Of a stretch of DNA of 64,000 nucleotides, positions 16,167 through 25,103 are shown in pieces. This stretch comes from Aurantimicrobium minutum (lineage in GTDB: Bacteria > Actinomycetota > Actinomycetes > Actinomycetales > Microbacteriaceae), in NCBI RefSeq assembly GCF_029893825.1, contig NZ_JARXXV010000001.1, positions 124,001-188,000 of the forward strand. The letters are read 5' to 3'. Below the pieces are notes generated by a model. The model made no database searches. It was not told where the DNA came from and saw only the letters and a program-made list of their open reading frames with translations. The first letter of the stretch is position 1. Each line of letters opens with the position of its first letter. The translations under genes and the position numbers were made by a program.

Positions 16167-17231
16167 ATGACAACAATTTGTGGTTTGCCCCGTCTTGCCG
16201 TGGAAGAAAGCATGCGACAAGTCATGCCAACTGAGGCAGATATCGAAACTCTTGCTCACGCTTTCGCTCGCGCGGCCTGGACAACCTTGGTTGAACCAGG
16301 GGACCGCGTAGCTGGTCGGCTCATCTCGATGTGTGGAGCTGAAAGGGCACTTCAATTTCTCATTGATCGATTTCGCGCCGATGAAATCGTGCAGGAGTGT
16401 TTGGCCCCGGAAGAGATCGAGTGTGAGTCTGAGCTATTCATTGAAGATCTGGCTGAAGGAATCATGCGATGGCAGCCTCGCCTCAGTTCAGGTGATGTGC
16501 TCAATGCCGTGATTCACGCAGCAGGATTAGGGGCCTTTCTGTTGACGCCAGAGCAGGATACTTGGCCCAGGGGGCTCAGAGATTTAGAACTGCACGCACC
16601 CGTTGCGTTGTGGGCACGTGGTCAGCGCGCTGCCCTGAGCGGATTCGATCATTCTCTTGCCGTAGTGGGAGCACGGGCCTCCACAGGTTATGGCGAGCAC
16701 GTCACGATGGAAACGGTCTCTGCCATTGCTGAACGCGGTGTTTCCATCGTCTCTGGTGCCGCCTATGGCATTGATGGAATGGCACACCGCAGCGCCCTGG
16801 CAGTGGGAGGAACAACCATGGCGTTTCTGGCTGGTGGTGTTGACAGGTTCTATCCGAGCGGTCACGATGCTCTGCTGGGAAGGATTATGGAAACCGGGGT
16901 AGTACTTGCCGAAGCACCCTGTGGTTATGCGCCGACAAAGTGGAGATTCTTGCTTCGCAATCGACTCATCGCTGCCTCAACCCAAGCAACTGTTGTGATG
17001 GAAGCAGGGTGGCGTTCAGGGTCACTCAACACTGCAAATCATGCCGCTTCATTAGGCAGGCCACTTGGGGTTGTGCCAGGTCCGGTGACGAGTGCGGCTT
17101 CTGCGGGGTGTCATCGACTTCTTCGAGAATACGATGCCATGTGTGTCACCACAGCATCTGAAATGTTGGAACTGCTTCCAGGCCAGCCTGCTGCCCTGAG
17201 CGAGTCTGAACGGCAGGAAAGCGCTGAGTGA
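16167..17231 (+). CDS. dprA: DNA-processing protein DprA
   Basis: A 354-residue DprA/Smf protein. After an N-terminal helical part comes the Rossmann-like core: AVVGARASTGYGEH, IVSGAAYGIDGMAHRSAL, LAGGVDRFYPSGH, the KWRFLLRNRLIAA segment and GSLNTANHAASLGRPLGVVP. It binds single-stranded DNA and loads RecA during natural transformation. ATG 16167 follows a good GGAGG. xerC starts 15 bases later. No competence machinery is seen around it. Confidence 0.92.
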   Translation: MTTICGLPRLAVEESMRQVMPTEADIETLAHAFARAAWTTLVEPGDRVAGRLISMCGAERALQFLIDRFRADEIVQECLAPEEIECESELFIEDLAEGIMRWQPRLSSGDVLNAVIHAAGLGAFLLTPEQDTWPRGLRDLELHAPVALWARGQRAALSGFDHSLAVVGARASTGYGEHVTMETVSAIAERGVSIVSGAAYGIDGMAHRSALAVGGTTMAFLAGGVDRFYPSGHDALLGRIMETGVVLAEAPCGYAPTKWRFLLRNRLIAASTQATVVMEAGWRSGSLNTANHAASLGRPLGVVPGPVTSAASAGCHRLLREYDAMCVTTASEMLELLPGQPAALSESERQESAE

Positions 17232-17246
17232 GGCATCCTTGAAAGC

Positions 17247-18155
17247 ATGCAACTAGAGAGCGCCCTGGATGGCTTCATGGCCTATCTGGGTGCTGAGCGT
17301 GGCTATTCCGAGCACACCATCAAGGCATACTCCTCAGATCTGCGAGATTTGGCCAACTATGCCGAACGCAGGGCAGTAAAGAACCTCGATGGCATCACAC
17401 TTGAGTTCCTGCGGGATTGGTTGTACGAATCGGCGCAATCTGGACTGACAAAAACGACGCTTGCTCGTCGATCGGCAAGTGTGCGCAGCTTCACAGCATG
17501 GATGCGCAGACAAGGGCTCACTCAAGCAGATGCTGGAGCCCGCCTGAAGTCTCCTAAAGCAGATCAGTCACTCCCGCGAGTGATATCTCTGCCTCAACTG
17601 GAGGACATCTTTGAGAAATTGACAGACACAGCTGCCGAAGGGGAGCCTATTGCACTGCGTGATCTGGCCATCATTGAGTTGCTCTATGCTTCTGGCTTAC
17701 GTGTGTCAGAACTCGTGGGCTTGAACCTAGGAGATGTGGATCTTGATCGCTTGACAGTTCGAGTCATGGGTAAGGGATCGAAAGAACGTATCGTGCCATT
17801 TGGTATCCCGGCAGCATCGGCATTGACCGACTACCTGACTCGTTCGCGCAAGATGTTGGTTGAAGGCAAGCCACACACCAATGCATTCTTTGTGGGTGCT
17901 CGTGGAGGGAAGCTCAGTACCCGTGCGGTCTATGCACTCGTTGCCTCGCTATTGGAACCGCTGGGAGGCAGTGGACCTGCCGGTCCACACTCATTGCGTC
18001 ACACCACGGCAACCCATTTGCTTGATGGCGGTGCAGATTTACGTATTGTGCAAGAAATGCTCGGTCATGCCAGCATGGGGACAACGCAGATATACACCCA
18101 CGTGTCGATGGAAAGACTTACTTCGAGCTACCAACAAGCGCACCCTCGCGCTTAG
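17247..18155 (+). CDS. xerC: Tyrosine recombinase XerC
   Basis: A 302-residue tyrosine recombinase with the full catalytic set: Arg152 (ASGLRVSEL), Lys176 (MGKGSKERIVP), His248 and Arg251 (HSLRHTTATH), His274 (LGHASMGTT) and the nucleophile Tyr283 (QIYTHV). The N-terminal SAM-like domain is present. Such enzymes resolve chromosome dimers at dif; the place behind dprA is the usual actinobacterial xerC site. Its last 38 bases overlap the convergent antiporter gene. Confidence 0.9.
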   Translation: MQLESALDGFMAYLGAERGYSEHTIKAYSSDLRDLANYAERRAVKNLDGITLEFLRDWLYESAQSGLTKTTLARRSASVRSFTAWMRRQGLTQADAGARLKSPKADQSLPRVISLPQLEDIFEKLTDTAAEGEPIALRDLAIIELLYASGLRVSELVGLNLGDVDLDRLTVRVMGKGSKERIVPFGIPAASALTDYLTRSRKMLVEGKPHTNAFFVGARGGKLSTRAVYALVASLLEPLGGSGPAGPHSLRHTTATHLLDGGADLRIVQEMLGHASMGTTQIYTHVSMERLTSSYQQAHPRA

Positions 18156-19317
18156 CTGCTGCTTTCATTCTCTGCTTGAACCAGGCTGTGTCTGTGATGC
18201 GTGCCAAGACCGGTCCTGAGATGACCGTGATAAGCATGTAGGTGGCAGCTAGCGGTGCAATCAGGGGCTGAACACCGGCACTCACAGCAAGGCCGGCGAT
18301 AATCACCGTGAACTCACCACGAGGCATCAGGGCAACACCCGTACGCCAGCGACCAGGGCGACCAATGCCTGCCTTTCTGGCAGCAAGATATCCAGTCATC
18401 ACCTTGGTGGACATGGTGATCGCAGCGAGGATAAGCGCAGGAATAAATACTTCTGGAATATCTGCTGGATTCGTGGTCAAACCAAAAAACACGAAGAAGA
18501 TTGCCGCAAAGAGATCACGCAGTGGTGCAAGTAGTTTCTCGGCGTTGTGGGCAACCTGACCAGAGAGGGCGATACCCACTAAGAAAGCCCCTACAGCCGC
18601 CGAAACTTGAACCTGTGAAGCAAGACCTGCCACCAGCATTGTGAGGCCAAGAACTCCCAACAGGAGGGTTTCTGGCTGCTCTGGGTGGAAGATGCGAGAT
18701 AGCTTCTTACCGTGACGCACAGCGAGGTAGAGAACGATGGTGACGGAGCCCACAGCAATGGCAACGGTTATTGCGCCTTCGAGCAGGCTGGCCCCAATGA
18801 CAACTGCAGAGAGGATAGGGAGGTAGAAGGCCATGGCGAGGTCTTCCAACACCAATACCGACAACACGATTGGAGTTTCACGGTTACCGAGTCGTCCCAG
18901 GTCGCGTAAAACTTTAGCAATCACCCCGGAGGAGGAGACCCACGTGACGCCGGCCATGACGAGTGCGGCGATGGGACCCCAGCCCAAGATAAGTGCGAAC
19001 ACAGCGCCGGGCACTGCGTTGAGCAATCCATCCCAGATTCCCGCACGAGCAGAGCTTTTGAGATTACCTACCAATTCTGTAGGTGAATATTCCAAACCGA
19101 GCATGACCAACAACAGCACAACACCAAGCTCAGCGCCGGAGCTGAGGAAATCAGTACTTGCGTGCAGCGGGAGCAGACCACCAGAGCCGAATACTAGCCC
19201 TGCCGTCATATAGAGAGGGATGGGGGATTGGCCGTATTTGATGGCGAGGCGCCCGAGCAAACTGAGGCCGAAGAGCAGTGCTCCTACCTCAATGAGCATC
19301 CAGGTCTCGTCATGCAT
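18118..19317 (-). CDS. khtU: K+/H+ antiporter membrane subunit, KhtU/KefB-like (CPA2)
   Basis: A 399-residue CPA2 cation:proton antiporter with about twelve membrane segments and motifs GLVFGSGGLLPLH, VLLLVMLGLEYSP and SVLVLEDLAMAFYLP. It lacks the C-terminal TrkA-N domain of KefB; instead a separate TrkA-C protein is encoded two bases upstream, as in Bacillus khtTU. It would expel K+ in exchange for H+. The C-terminal codons overlap xerC by 38 bases, tail to tail. Confidence 0.88.
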   Translation of the reverse strand: MHDETWMLIEVGALLFGLSLLGRLAIKYGQSPIPLYMTAGLVFGSGGLLPLHASTDFLSSGAELGVVLLLVMLGLEYSPTELVGNLKSSARAGIWDGLLNAVPGAVFALILGWGPIAALVMAGVTWVSSSGVIAKVLRDLGRLGNRETPIVLSVLVLEDLAMAFYLPILSAVVIGASLLEGAITVAIAVGSVTIVLYLAVRHGKKLSRIFHPEQPETLLLGVLGLTMLVAGLASQVQVSAAVGAFLVGIALSGQVAHNAEKLLAPLRDLFAAIFFVFFGLTTNPADIPEVFIPALILAAITMSTKVMTGYLAARKAGIGRPGRWRTGVALMPRGEFTVIIAGLAVSAGVQPLIAPLAATYMLITVISGPVLARITDTAWFKQRMKAAAKREGALVGSSK

Positions 19318-19319
19318 GG

Positions 19320-19814
19320 CTAAACCTGACTGTGTGCCAGTAGTTTGTCTAGCTTGTCTAAGCCCTCGCGAGTGCCCACAGCGACAATGAGGTCATCCAT
19401 GCGCAACACCTCTGCAGGGGTGGGTGAAGGAATGACATCATTGCCGCGCAAGATGGCCACGATAGACACACCAGTTTTGGTTCGTGCTTGAGTGTCACCC
19501 AACGGGCGATCTAAAAAGCGAGAGTCAGAAGGTAGGACCAGTTGTTCAGTAAACAATCCGATAGTTCCATTACCGAGGTCAGAGAGCTGACTCAGTAATG
19601 CTGCGTGCCCGAGTAAGTCCGAAAGTGCAGATGCCTCATCGCCTGTCAGAGAGACAGAGCCAAGGATGGCATCTGGATCTTCTGGATCGTAGAGAGCAAC
19701 TTCACGATGGCCGTCTCTGAAGCTGAGGACACCAATATGCTGGCCATCCTGTGTCACGACGTCGTGACGTACTCCAAAACCGGGGAGGTCAATTTTTTCG
19801 ATGCGTACACCCAT
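19320..19814 (-). CDS. khtT: TrkA-C domain regulator of the K+/H+ antiporter, KhtT-like
   Basis: A 164-residue soluble protein. The N-terminal half resembles KhtT (LPGFGVRHDVVTQDGQHIGVL), and the C-terminal half is an RCK_C/TrkA-C domain ending in MDDLIVAVGTREGLDKLDKL. KhtT gates KhtU in response to nucleotides and pH in relatives. The ATG is preceded by TAACGT and six bases, so translation is probably leaderless; the GGAGG right before the ATG is too close to act as an SD. It forms an operon with khtU. Confidence 0.88.
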   Translation of the reverse strand: MGVRIEKIDLPGFGVRHDVVTQDGQHIGVLSFRDGHREVALYDPEDPDAILGSVSLTGDEASALSDLLGHAALLSQLSDLGNGTIGLFTEQLVLPSDSRFLDRPLGDTQARTKTGVSIVAILRGNDVIPSPTPAEVLRMDDLIVAVGTREGLDKLDKLLAHSQV

Positions 19815-19823
19815 ACCTCCACG

Positions 19824-20726
19824 TTATCCCAGAGCAGAGCGCACGCCATCCTCAATATCGCTGTCAGTGAAAGTGAAACCAGAACTTAACAACACCTCAG
19901 GGACGATCTTTTGACTAGAAAGCAGAAGCTCACGCCCGGCTTGGCCAAGGATCAGTGAGATGGCAAAGCCTGGTGTGGGAAACCAGTAGGGCCGTTTCAT
20001 CTGCCGGGCAAGAGTTTTCATGACGGTGCCAGAGGTTGCAGGTGTGGGGGCAACGAGGTTGACCGGACCTGCAATCTCATTCTCAATCAGGAAAGCTAAT
20101 GCACGGGCTTCATCTCTGAGGCTGATCCACGGCCACCAGTCTTTACCGCCGGCTAATGGCCCGGAGGCAAAGAGCTGAGTTATGAGTCGAAGCGGACCGA
20201 GAGCTCCTGCTTTGCCAAGAACCAAACCTGTGCGCGCATATGCCACACGTGTGTGCTTCTCCGCAGGCTGCGCAGCAGCTTCCCACGAGGCAACAACATC
20301 GGCCAGAAAACCTGAACCGTGTTCTGAATTTTCTGTCAACGCTTCATTGCCACGGTCCCCATAGAATCCTACGGCTGAGCCTTGGACGAGCACCTGAGGT
20401 TTGTTAGAAGCTGAAGCAATACCTTCCACAATCGCAGTGGTTGACGACAGTCGAGAGTAGAGAATGTCGTGCTTGGTCTTTGCAGTCCACGGCATTTTGC
20501 TGATGGTGGAACCGGCCAAGTTCACAACTGCATCAATGTGACCATGCTGTTGAGCAATCTCATCAAGGTTGAGCGCTGAGTTTCCGGGTTCCCACTGAAT
20601 TCGCCCAGGACCTGCTGAGCGAGAGAGCAAAAACACTGTGTGGCCAGCTACTTCGAGTTCTCCCCGGAGTGCAGTGCCAATCATCCCGGTGCCACCGGCG
20701 ATGAGAACCGTTAACGATCGAGCCAC
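19824..20726 (-). CDS. TIGR01777 family epimerase-like protein (SDR39U1)
   Basis: An NAD(P)-binding Rossmann protein of about 300 residues: VLIAGGTGMIGTAL at the start, VNLAGSTISKMPW, SAVGFYGDRG and the C-terminal DUF1731-type segment. The family (YfcH, SDR39U1) has no settled substrate. I prefer GTG 20726, with GGAGG five bases upstream; ATG 20738 is possible but overlaps that SD. It ends nine bases before the khtT start, so khtTU may share its transcript. Confidence 0.86.
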   Translation of the reverse strand: MARSLTVLIAGGTGMIGTALRGELEVAGHTVFLLSRSAGPGRIQWEPGNSALNLDEIAQQHGHIDAVVNLAGSTISKMPWTAKTKHDILYSRLSSTTAIVEGIASASNKPQVLVQGSAVGFYGDRGNEALTENSEHGSGFLADVVASWEAAAQPAEKHTRVAYARTGLVLGKAGALGPLRLITQLFASGPLAGGKDWWPWISLRDEARALAFLIENEIAGPVNLVAPTPATSGTVMKTLARQMKRPYWFPTPGFAISLILGQAGRELLLSSQKIVPEVLLSSGFTFTDSDIEDGVRSALG

Positions 20727-20773
20727 GACTGCCTCCATAACTGGAAGCGGCCGTGGCTCGAAAGATTAGTGAG

Positions 20774-21310
20774 CTAGGCGGAAGCGCTTCCGCGTCCCAC
20801 GATACCCGCGCGCACCAACAAGACATAGATTTGGCAACCGAGGCAGTAACCAAATACCGAGTTGAGGAATGCTGCCACAAAGGCAAAAGCCATTGCGATG
20901 ATTGCGCCAGTGCTGATTCCCAGCACGGCAAAGACCAGACCAGCAAGAGCAATAATGAAACCAATCAGCTGCGCAAATGTGGGGGGCTTAGGGTCTTCAA
21001 GTTCAGTCGGTGCCGCAAGGCGAGGACGAACCAGGGCCTTGAAGATAGCGCCATAGGGGTGCTTAGCAATGCCAGCGAATGCACCAATGGCGAAGATCAC
21101 AGTGATGTAGGTCAACAGAAGTCCAGCGGGTGTGAAGAAGTTGCCTGCCAGAGAATTGCTACTCGAGAGTGCTTCGGGGTTTGCCAGCAACAGGATCAAC
21201 TCAATTGAGAGAGTGATAAGTGTGAGGGTGGCGCCAAAGCGTGGGCCACGAGGATCAATACCTTGTGTTCCAGGCTTAGCTGCGAGGGGGTTGGGCTTGT
21301 TAGATGACAT
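20774..21310 (-). CDS. DUF4395 membrane protein
   Basis: 178 residues from ATG 21310, with about four membrane segments and the DUF4395 signature NSVFGYCLGCQIYVL near the C-terminus, a CxxC at the membrane. The family is regularly paired with thiol or thiosulfate-related genes. It overlaps the thioredoxin gene upstream by eleven bases, so the two are translated together. Function unknown; a membrane thiol role is inferred. Confidence 0.85.
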   Translation of the reverse strand: MSSNKPNPLAAKPGTQGIDPRGPRFGATLTLITLSIELILLLANPEALSSSNSLAGNFFTPAGLLLTYITVIFAIGAFAGIAKHPYGAIFKALVRPRLAAPTELEDPKPPTFAQLIGFIIALAGLVFAVLGISTGAIIAMAFAFVAAFLNSVFGYCLGCQIYVLLVRAGIVGRGSASA

Positions 21311-21749
21311 AGCTGTCGTGCTCTCTCTTGATAGCGATTTCCAAACCAGTGGTGACTGCTTCGGGTCGTGGTGTTCCACCGATGCGCGCAGCTACTGCTC
21401 CGCTGTCATCGAGGATGAACGTGGTGGGGGTTTGCAAGATGTTGAATTGCTGGGCTAAATCTTGACGGTTGGTGAGGTCAACTTCGACGTGGTTGACGCC
21501 AGGGTGCTCCGTGGCAACACGTTCCAGGTAGTTACGTGTACCGGGGCATTTGGTGCAGAACTCGGTACTGAACTGAAGCAGAGTTCCTATTTTTCCGAAC
21601 TCAATTCCTTCTCCCAAGATCTCCGGATCAATGCGAGTTAGCCCATCTTGTTTTTTCACTCGACCCTCTGCTGTCTTGATGATCAGCCCAAGTGCAGTAG
21701 ACACCACAATCAGGCCGCCCAGCAGCAACAGAATCAGAGAGAGGTCCAT
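21300..21749 (-). CDS. Membrane-anchored thioredoxin-fold protein
   Basis: A 149-residue protein with one N-terminal membrane segment (residues 4-24) and a thioredoxin domain whose active site is Cys65-Thr-Lys-Cys68 (STEFCTKCPGT). The cis-proline segment is QTPTTF. Without a cleavable signal it would be held at the membrane; the side on which the domain lies cannot be decided from sequence. It precedes and overlaps a DUF4395 gene. A perfect inverted repeat sits over its start region. Confidence 0.85.
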   Translation of the reverse strand: MDLSLILLLLGGLIVVSTALGLIIKTAEGRVKKQDGLTRIDPEILGEGIEFGKIGTLLQFSTEFCTKCPGTRNYLERVATEHPGVNHVEVDLTNRQDLAQQFNILQTPTTFILDDSGAVAARIGGTPRPEAVTTGLEIAIKREHDSYVI

Positions 21750-21763
21750 AGTCTGTCCAGACT
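21750..21763 (-). promoter_or_regulatory. Inverted repeat over the thioredoxin gene promoter
   Basis: On the minus strand AGTCTG-GA-CAGACT lies immediately before the ATG and overlaps a TAGTCT -10-like box at 21759-21764. The position would suit a repressor, or a hairpin at the very start of the message. The function is inferred. Confidence 0.35.
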
Positions 21764-21797
21764 AAATCTCACTACCTGCTTCAGGACAGGGAAGATG

Positions 21798-24227
21798 TCA
21801 CAAAAAGAAACTTAAGCGATGTGCCTCATTCTCCAGCGAAGTGCCGACGTGAAGTGTGAACTCACCAGGTTCGTAATTCCAATGACCATCCCAGTGTGCA
21901 AAAGCCCGTAGGGGAACAGAAATACAAACCTGTTCACTGAAACCAGGCTCAACCCAGACTGAAGCGAATCCAACCAACCAACGTGCCGGACGATCAATAG
22001 CGGTTTCTGATCTGGATGCATAAACCTGGACTACTTGCTTACCTGCGCGGTTACCGGTGTTGGTGAGATTCAGCTCAATCTTTGCGCCATTGTGTTCTTC
22101 CGAAATAGCTGGGATTCCCACATGCCAGGAGGTGTATCCCAAACCGTGACCAAAGCAAAAAGCTGGTGCAGTGTTGTTCTTGAGCCACGCTTTATAGCCA
22201 ATGTGGATTCCCTCGTCATAGCGAACAACACCGTTCTTGGGTGATGTGTCCAAAATGGGAACATCAGATTCTGTGCTGGGCCAGGTGGTGGGTAGTCGAC
22301 CACCGGGCTCACCTTCTCCGCTGAGAATATCGACCAGGGCATTACCGAATTCTTGCCCAGCGAAATAGGTCACCAATATGGTCGAGACTTCATTTCGCCA
22401 CGGCATGAGAACTGGAGAGCCAGAATTCACCACCACAATTGTGTTGTGATTTGCTTTGGTGACCTGGGAAACGAGTTCGTCTTGAAGGCCAGGAAGTGCA
22501 AGGGAGCTTCGATCAAAGCCTTCGGATTCGACTGCTGCGTTTGTTCCCACAACCACAATGGCGACATCTGCTTCGCGAGCTGAAGACACGGCCTCATCGA
22601 TCAGAGACTGAGGGTTTGCAGTAAATGATGTGATGCCACACACCGCTGTCATGAATGGCTGCTCAGGATCAAGATCTATTTCACAGCGAAGAGAATAAGT
22701 TCTGTCAGCCATGACCACGGCGGGGACACTTGCAGAAGGCGTGGAGAAGATAGCTCCTCCGGGGTCCTTGCTCGTGAGCTTCGTGGAGGTTGTGCCGATG
22801 AGTTCCTCATCAATAAAGATACGACCTTCTCCAATGCCAGTGAGGCCCAAAAGGATTTCTCCGGAAACATCTGCAGTCCACTGCGCTTCCCATCGGAAGG
22901 TCTTTGTGTTCTGACGCTGATCACCCAAGTCAAGAATCATGATGGTCGCGCTAAAGCGATCTTCTTCGCGGATAATCTGATCGTCAAAGTCGAGATAGCT
23001 CACTCGCGCACCCTGTTCCCCTGTAAGTGGGTTGCGGATGGAACCAGCATCAAATTCGACGACGCCTTCATGAACAATGGCGCCCATGGCATAGCTCACG
23101 TGTGCTTGTGGGTAGCGTGCTGTGATTGCGTCGAGGGGAGTAACAATGCTCTCAGGAACGACAGTCGCACTACCTCCACCCTGCGTTCGTGCACGGAGGG
23201 CATTATCGCCAATGACTGCTATTCGTTGTACGTCAGCGGACAGTGGCAAAAGGTTTCCATCATTCTTGAGAAGCACAGAACCTTCAACAGCCAACTCTCG
23301 TGCAACCGTGAGGTTGTCAACCTGAACCAACGGTGGTGCTGTGTAATCGACGCCATCCAATGCGCCAACGCGCGAGGCGAGAAGAAGTAACCTCAACACC
23401 TTGCGATCAACGACGGACTCGTCGATTTCGCCCTGCCGGACAGCATCTACGAGCGCCTGACCCCAGGGGCCAAAGGGTCCAGGCATCAAGAGGTCTTGTG
23501 ATGCGCGGGCACTGTTAATGCTGTGGGAGGCGAACCAGTCACTGACTACCACTCCGTCGAAACCCCACTCGCTGTTCAGAGGGGTTTCCAGAAGATCATT
23601 CTCGCTAGAGGTCACTCCGTTGATGGAGTTATAGGAAGACATCACTACCCAACTGCGCGCTTCGACAACCGCTTTCTCGAAGGCGAGAAGATACAGCTCT
23701 CGCAGTGCCCGGTCAGAAACCTCAACATTTGCGGTATTCCGGTCCTCTTCAAAGTCATTTGCCACATAGTGCTTGAGGCAACCTCCGACTCCCTGTGATT
23801 GGATTCCCTCAATCAGCGCGGAGGCGATTTCCGACGTAAGGATGGGATCTTCACTAAACGCCTCGAAGTGTCTGCCACCTAGGGGAGAGCGGTGGAGATT
23901 AATTGTGGGGCCGAGCACCACATCTACGCTTTTGCGTCGGGCTTCACCTGCGACGCACACCCCTGCCTTGAAAGCAGCAGAGAGATTCCAGGTGGAACTC
24001 AATGAAGATGCCGAGGGCAGGTTCAACGAGGGGCTGTGCTCATCCCACGTCTCTCCACGAACACCGCTGGGACCGTCAGATACAACAATTCGACGAAGCC
24101 CTATCTTGGGGATGGCAGTGGTCGACCACATGTCTGCGCCGGTAAGGAGTGACACTTTTTCTTCAAGAGTGAGAAGTGACAACTTCTCAAGAAGAACTGG
24201 AGAATCAGGGGAGGTGGGAAGGCTCAT
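21798..24227 (-). CDS. Glycoside hydrolase family 3 beta-glucosidase with PA14 insert
   Basis: An 809-residue GH3 enzyme. The N-terminal barrel has VSDGPSGVRGETWDE, KHYVANDFEEDR and the nucleophile Asp in GFDGVVVSDWFASHS; the second domain has NDGNLLPL and RTQGGGSATV. A PA14-type insert (about residues 385-530) interrupts the second domain, and a C-terminal Fn3-like domain ends the protein. There is no signal peptide, so it acts inside the cell on imported beta-linked oligosaccharides. ATG 24227 follows an AGGA. No TCGACGCGCGTCGA operator lies before it. Confidence 0.9.
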   Translation of the reverse strand: MSLPTSPDSPVLLEKLSLLTLEEKVSLLTGADMWSTTAIPKIGLRRIVVSDGPSGVRGETWDEHSPSLNLPSASSLSSTWNLSAAFKAGVCVAGEARRKSVDVVLGPTINLHRSPLGGRHFEAFSEDPILTSEIASALIEGIQSQGVGGCLKHYVANDFEEDRNTANVEVSDRALRELYLLAFEKAVVEARSWVVMSSYNSINGVTSSENDLLETPLNSEWGFDGVVVSDWFASHSINSARASQDLLMPGPFGPWGQALVDAVRQGEIDESVVDRKVLRLLLLASRVGALDGVDYTAPPLVQVDNLTVARELAVEGSVLLKNDGNLLPLSADVQRIAVIGDNALRARTQGGGSATVVPESIVTPLDAITARYPQAHVSYAMGAIVHEGVVEFDAGSIRNPLTGEQGARVSYLDFDDQIIREEDRFSATIMILDLGDQRQNTKTFRWEAQWTADVSGEILLGLTGIGEGRIFIDEELIGTTSTKLTSKDPGGAIFSTPSASVPAVVMADRTYSLRCEIDLDPEQPFMTAVCGITSFTANPQSLIDEAVSSAREADVAIVVVGTNAAVESEGFDRSSLALPGLQDELVSQVTKANHNTIVVVNSGSPVLMPWRNEVSTILVTYFAGQEFGNALVDILSGEGEPGGRLPTTWPSTESDVPILDTSPKNGVVRYDEGIHIGYKAWLKNNTAPAFCFGHGLGYTSWHVGIPAISEEHNGAKIELNLTNTGNRAGKQVVQVYASRSETAIDRPARWLVGFASVWVEPGFSEQVCISVPLRAFAHWDGHWNYEPGEFTLHVGTSLENEAHRLSFFL

Positions 24228-24297
24228 CGGTTTTCCTAAATTGGAGGGTTAACGCATTCTGCCTCACGAGTGGTGTTCTCAACTAGCTTGTGCGCGT

Positions 24298-25077
24298 GTG
24301 AGCAGGGGGAGTGTTGTATTTCCAGCTAAGGTTTATGACGTGGCTGAGATTGAATTTCGTTCTGATGTAACTGTTGAATTGGTGCGTTCTAGCGCCCATG
24401 ATTCCGACGTGCTTTTTGCTGCTCGCGTATCTACTCAAGGGGAACAGACTCTGGAAGAGTCCATGCACACCGCTGAGTCACGTGCTGAAGATGAGAAGCG
24501 CGATAAAGGTCTCATCAACTACTTGATGCGCGATCGCCATGGTTCACCTTTTGAGCACAACTCGATGACGTTTTACGTTCAGGCACCAATCTTTGTTTTC
24601 CGCGAGTTTATGCGTCACCGCATTGCTTCCTACAACGAAGAATCTGCTCGATACCGTGAGCTCAACCCCGTCTTCTACGTTCCCGCCGCTGACCGCAACC
24701 TGATTCAGGTTGGTAAGCCTGGCGCGTATGACTTTGTTCCCGGTTCAGCAGAGCAGACTGCTCTGACCCAGGAGGCAACTAAGCGTGCCGTGACTGTCGC
24801 GTATGAAGAGTACGAGCGCATGCTTGAGGCAGGTATTGCTCGTGAGGTTGCACGTGGTGTTCTTCCTGTCGCGACCTACTCCTCGATGTATGTCACCATG
24901 AACGCGCGCTCGCTGATGAACTTCTTGTCACTTCGCACCAAGCGTGAAGGCACACACTTCCCTTCATTCCCTCAGCGTGAAATTGAAATGGTCGCTGAAA
25001 AGATGGAAGACGAGTGGGCAAAGCTCATGCCGTTGACCTACGCAGCGTTCAACGAGCACGGTCGGGTTTCGCCGTAA
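24298..25077 (+). CDS. thyX: Flavin-dependent thymidylate synthase ThyX
   Basis: A 259-residue ThyX with the defining RHRx7S motif at Arg106-His107-Arg108...Ser116 (RHRIASYNEESARYREL). It makes dTMP from dUMP with FAD, NADPH and methylene-tetrahydrofolate. GTG 24298 lies eight bases behind TAGCTT; a GTG at codon 15 is a possible later start. It precedes dapA and rnj, the common actinobacterial order. Confidence 0.95.
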   Translation: MSRGSVVFPAKVYDVAEIEFRSDVTVELVRSSAHDSDVLFAARVSTQGEQTLEESMHTAESRAEDEKRDKGLINYLMRDRHGSPFEHNSMTFYVQAPIFVFREFMRHRIASYNEESARYRELNPVFYVPAADRNLIQVGKPGAYDFVPGSAEQTALTQEATKRAVTVAYEEYERMLEAGIAREVARGVLPVATYSSMYVTMNARSLMNFLSLRTKREGTHFPSFPQREIEMVAEKMEDEWAKLMPLTYAAFNEHGRVSP

Positions 25078-25091
25078 TCCCACGCGTTAGA

Positions 25092-25097
25092 TACGCT
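25092..25097 (+). promoter_or_regulatory. -10 box TACGCT of dapA (leaderless)
   Basis: TACGCT, six bases, then the dapA GTG; no ribosome-binding site fits between them. It decides for GTG 25104 as the start. Confidence 0.55.
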
Positions 25098-25103
25098 TAA
25101 TCT

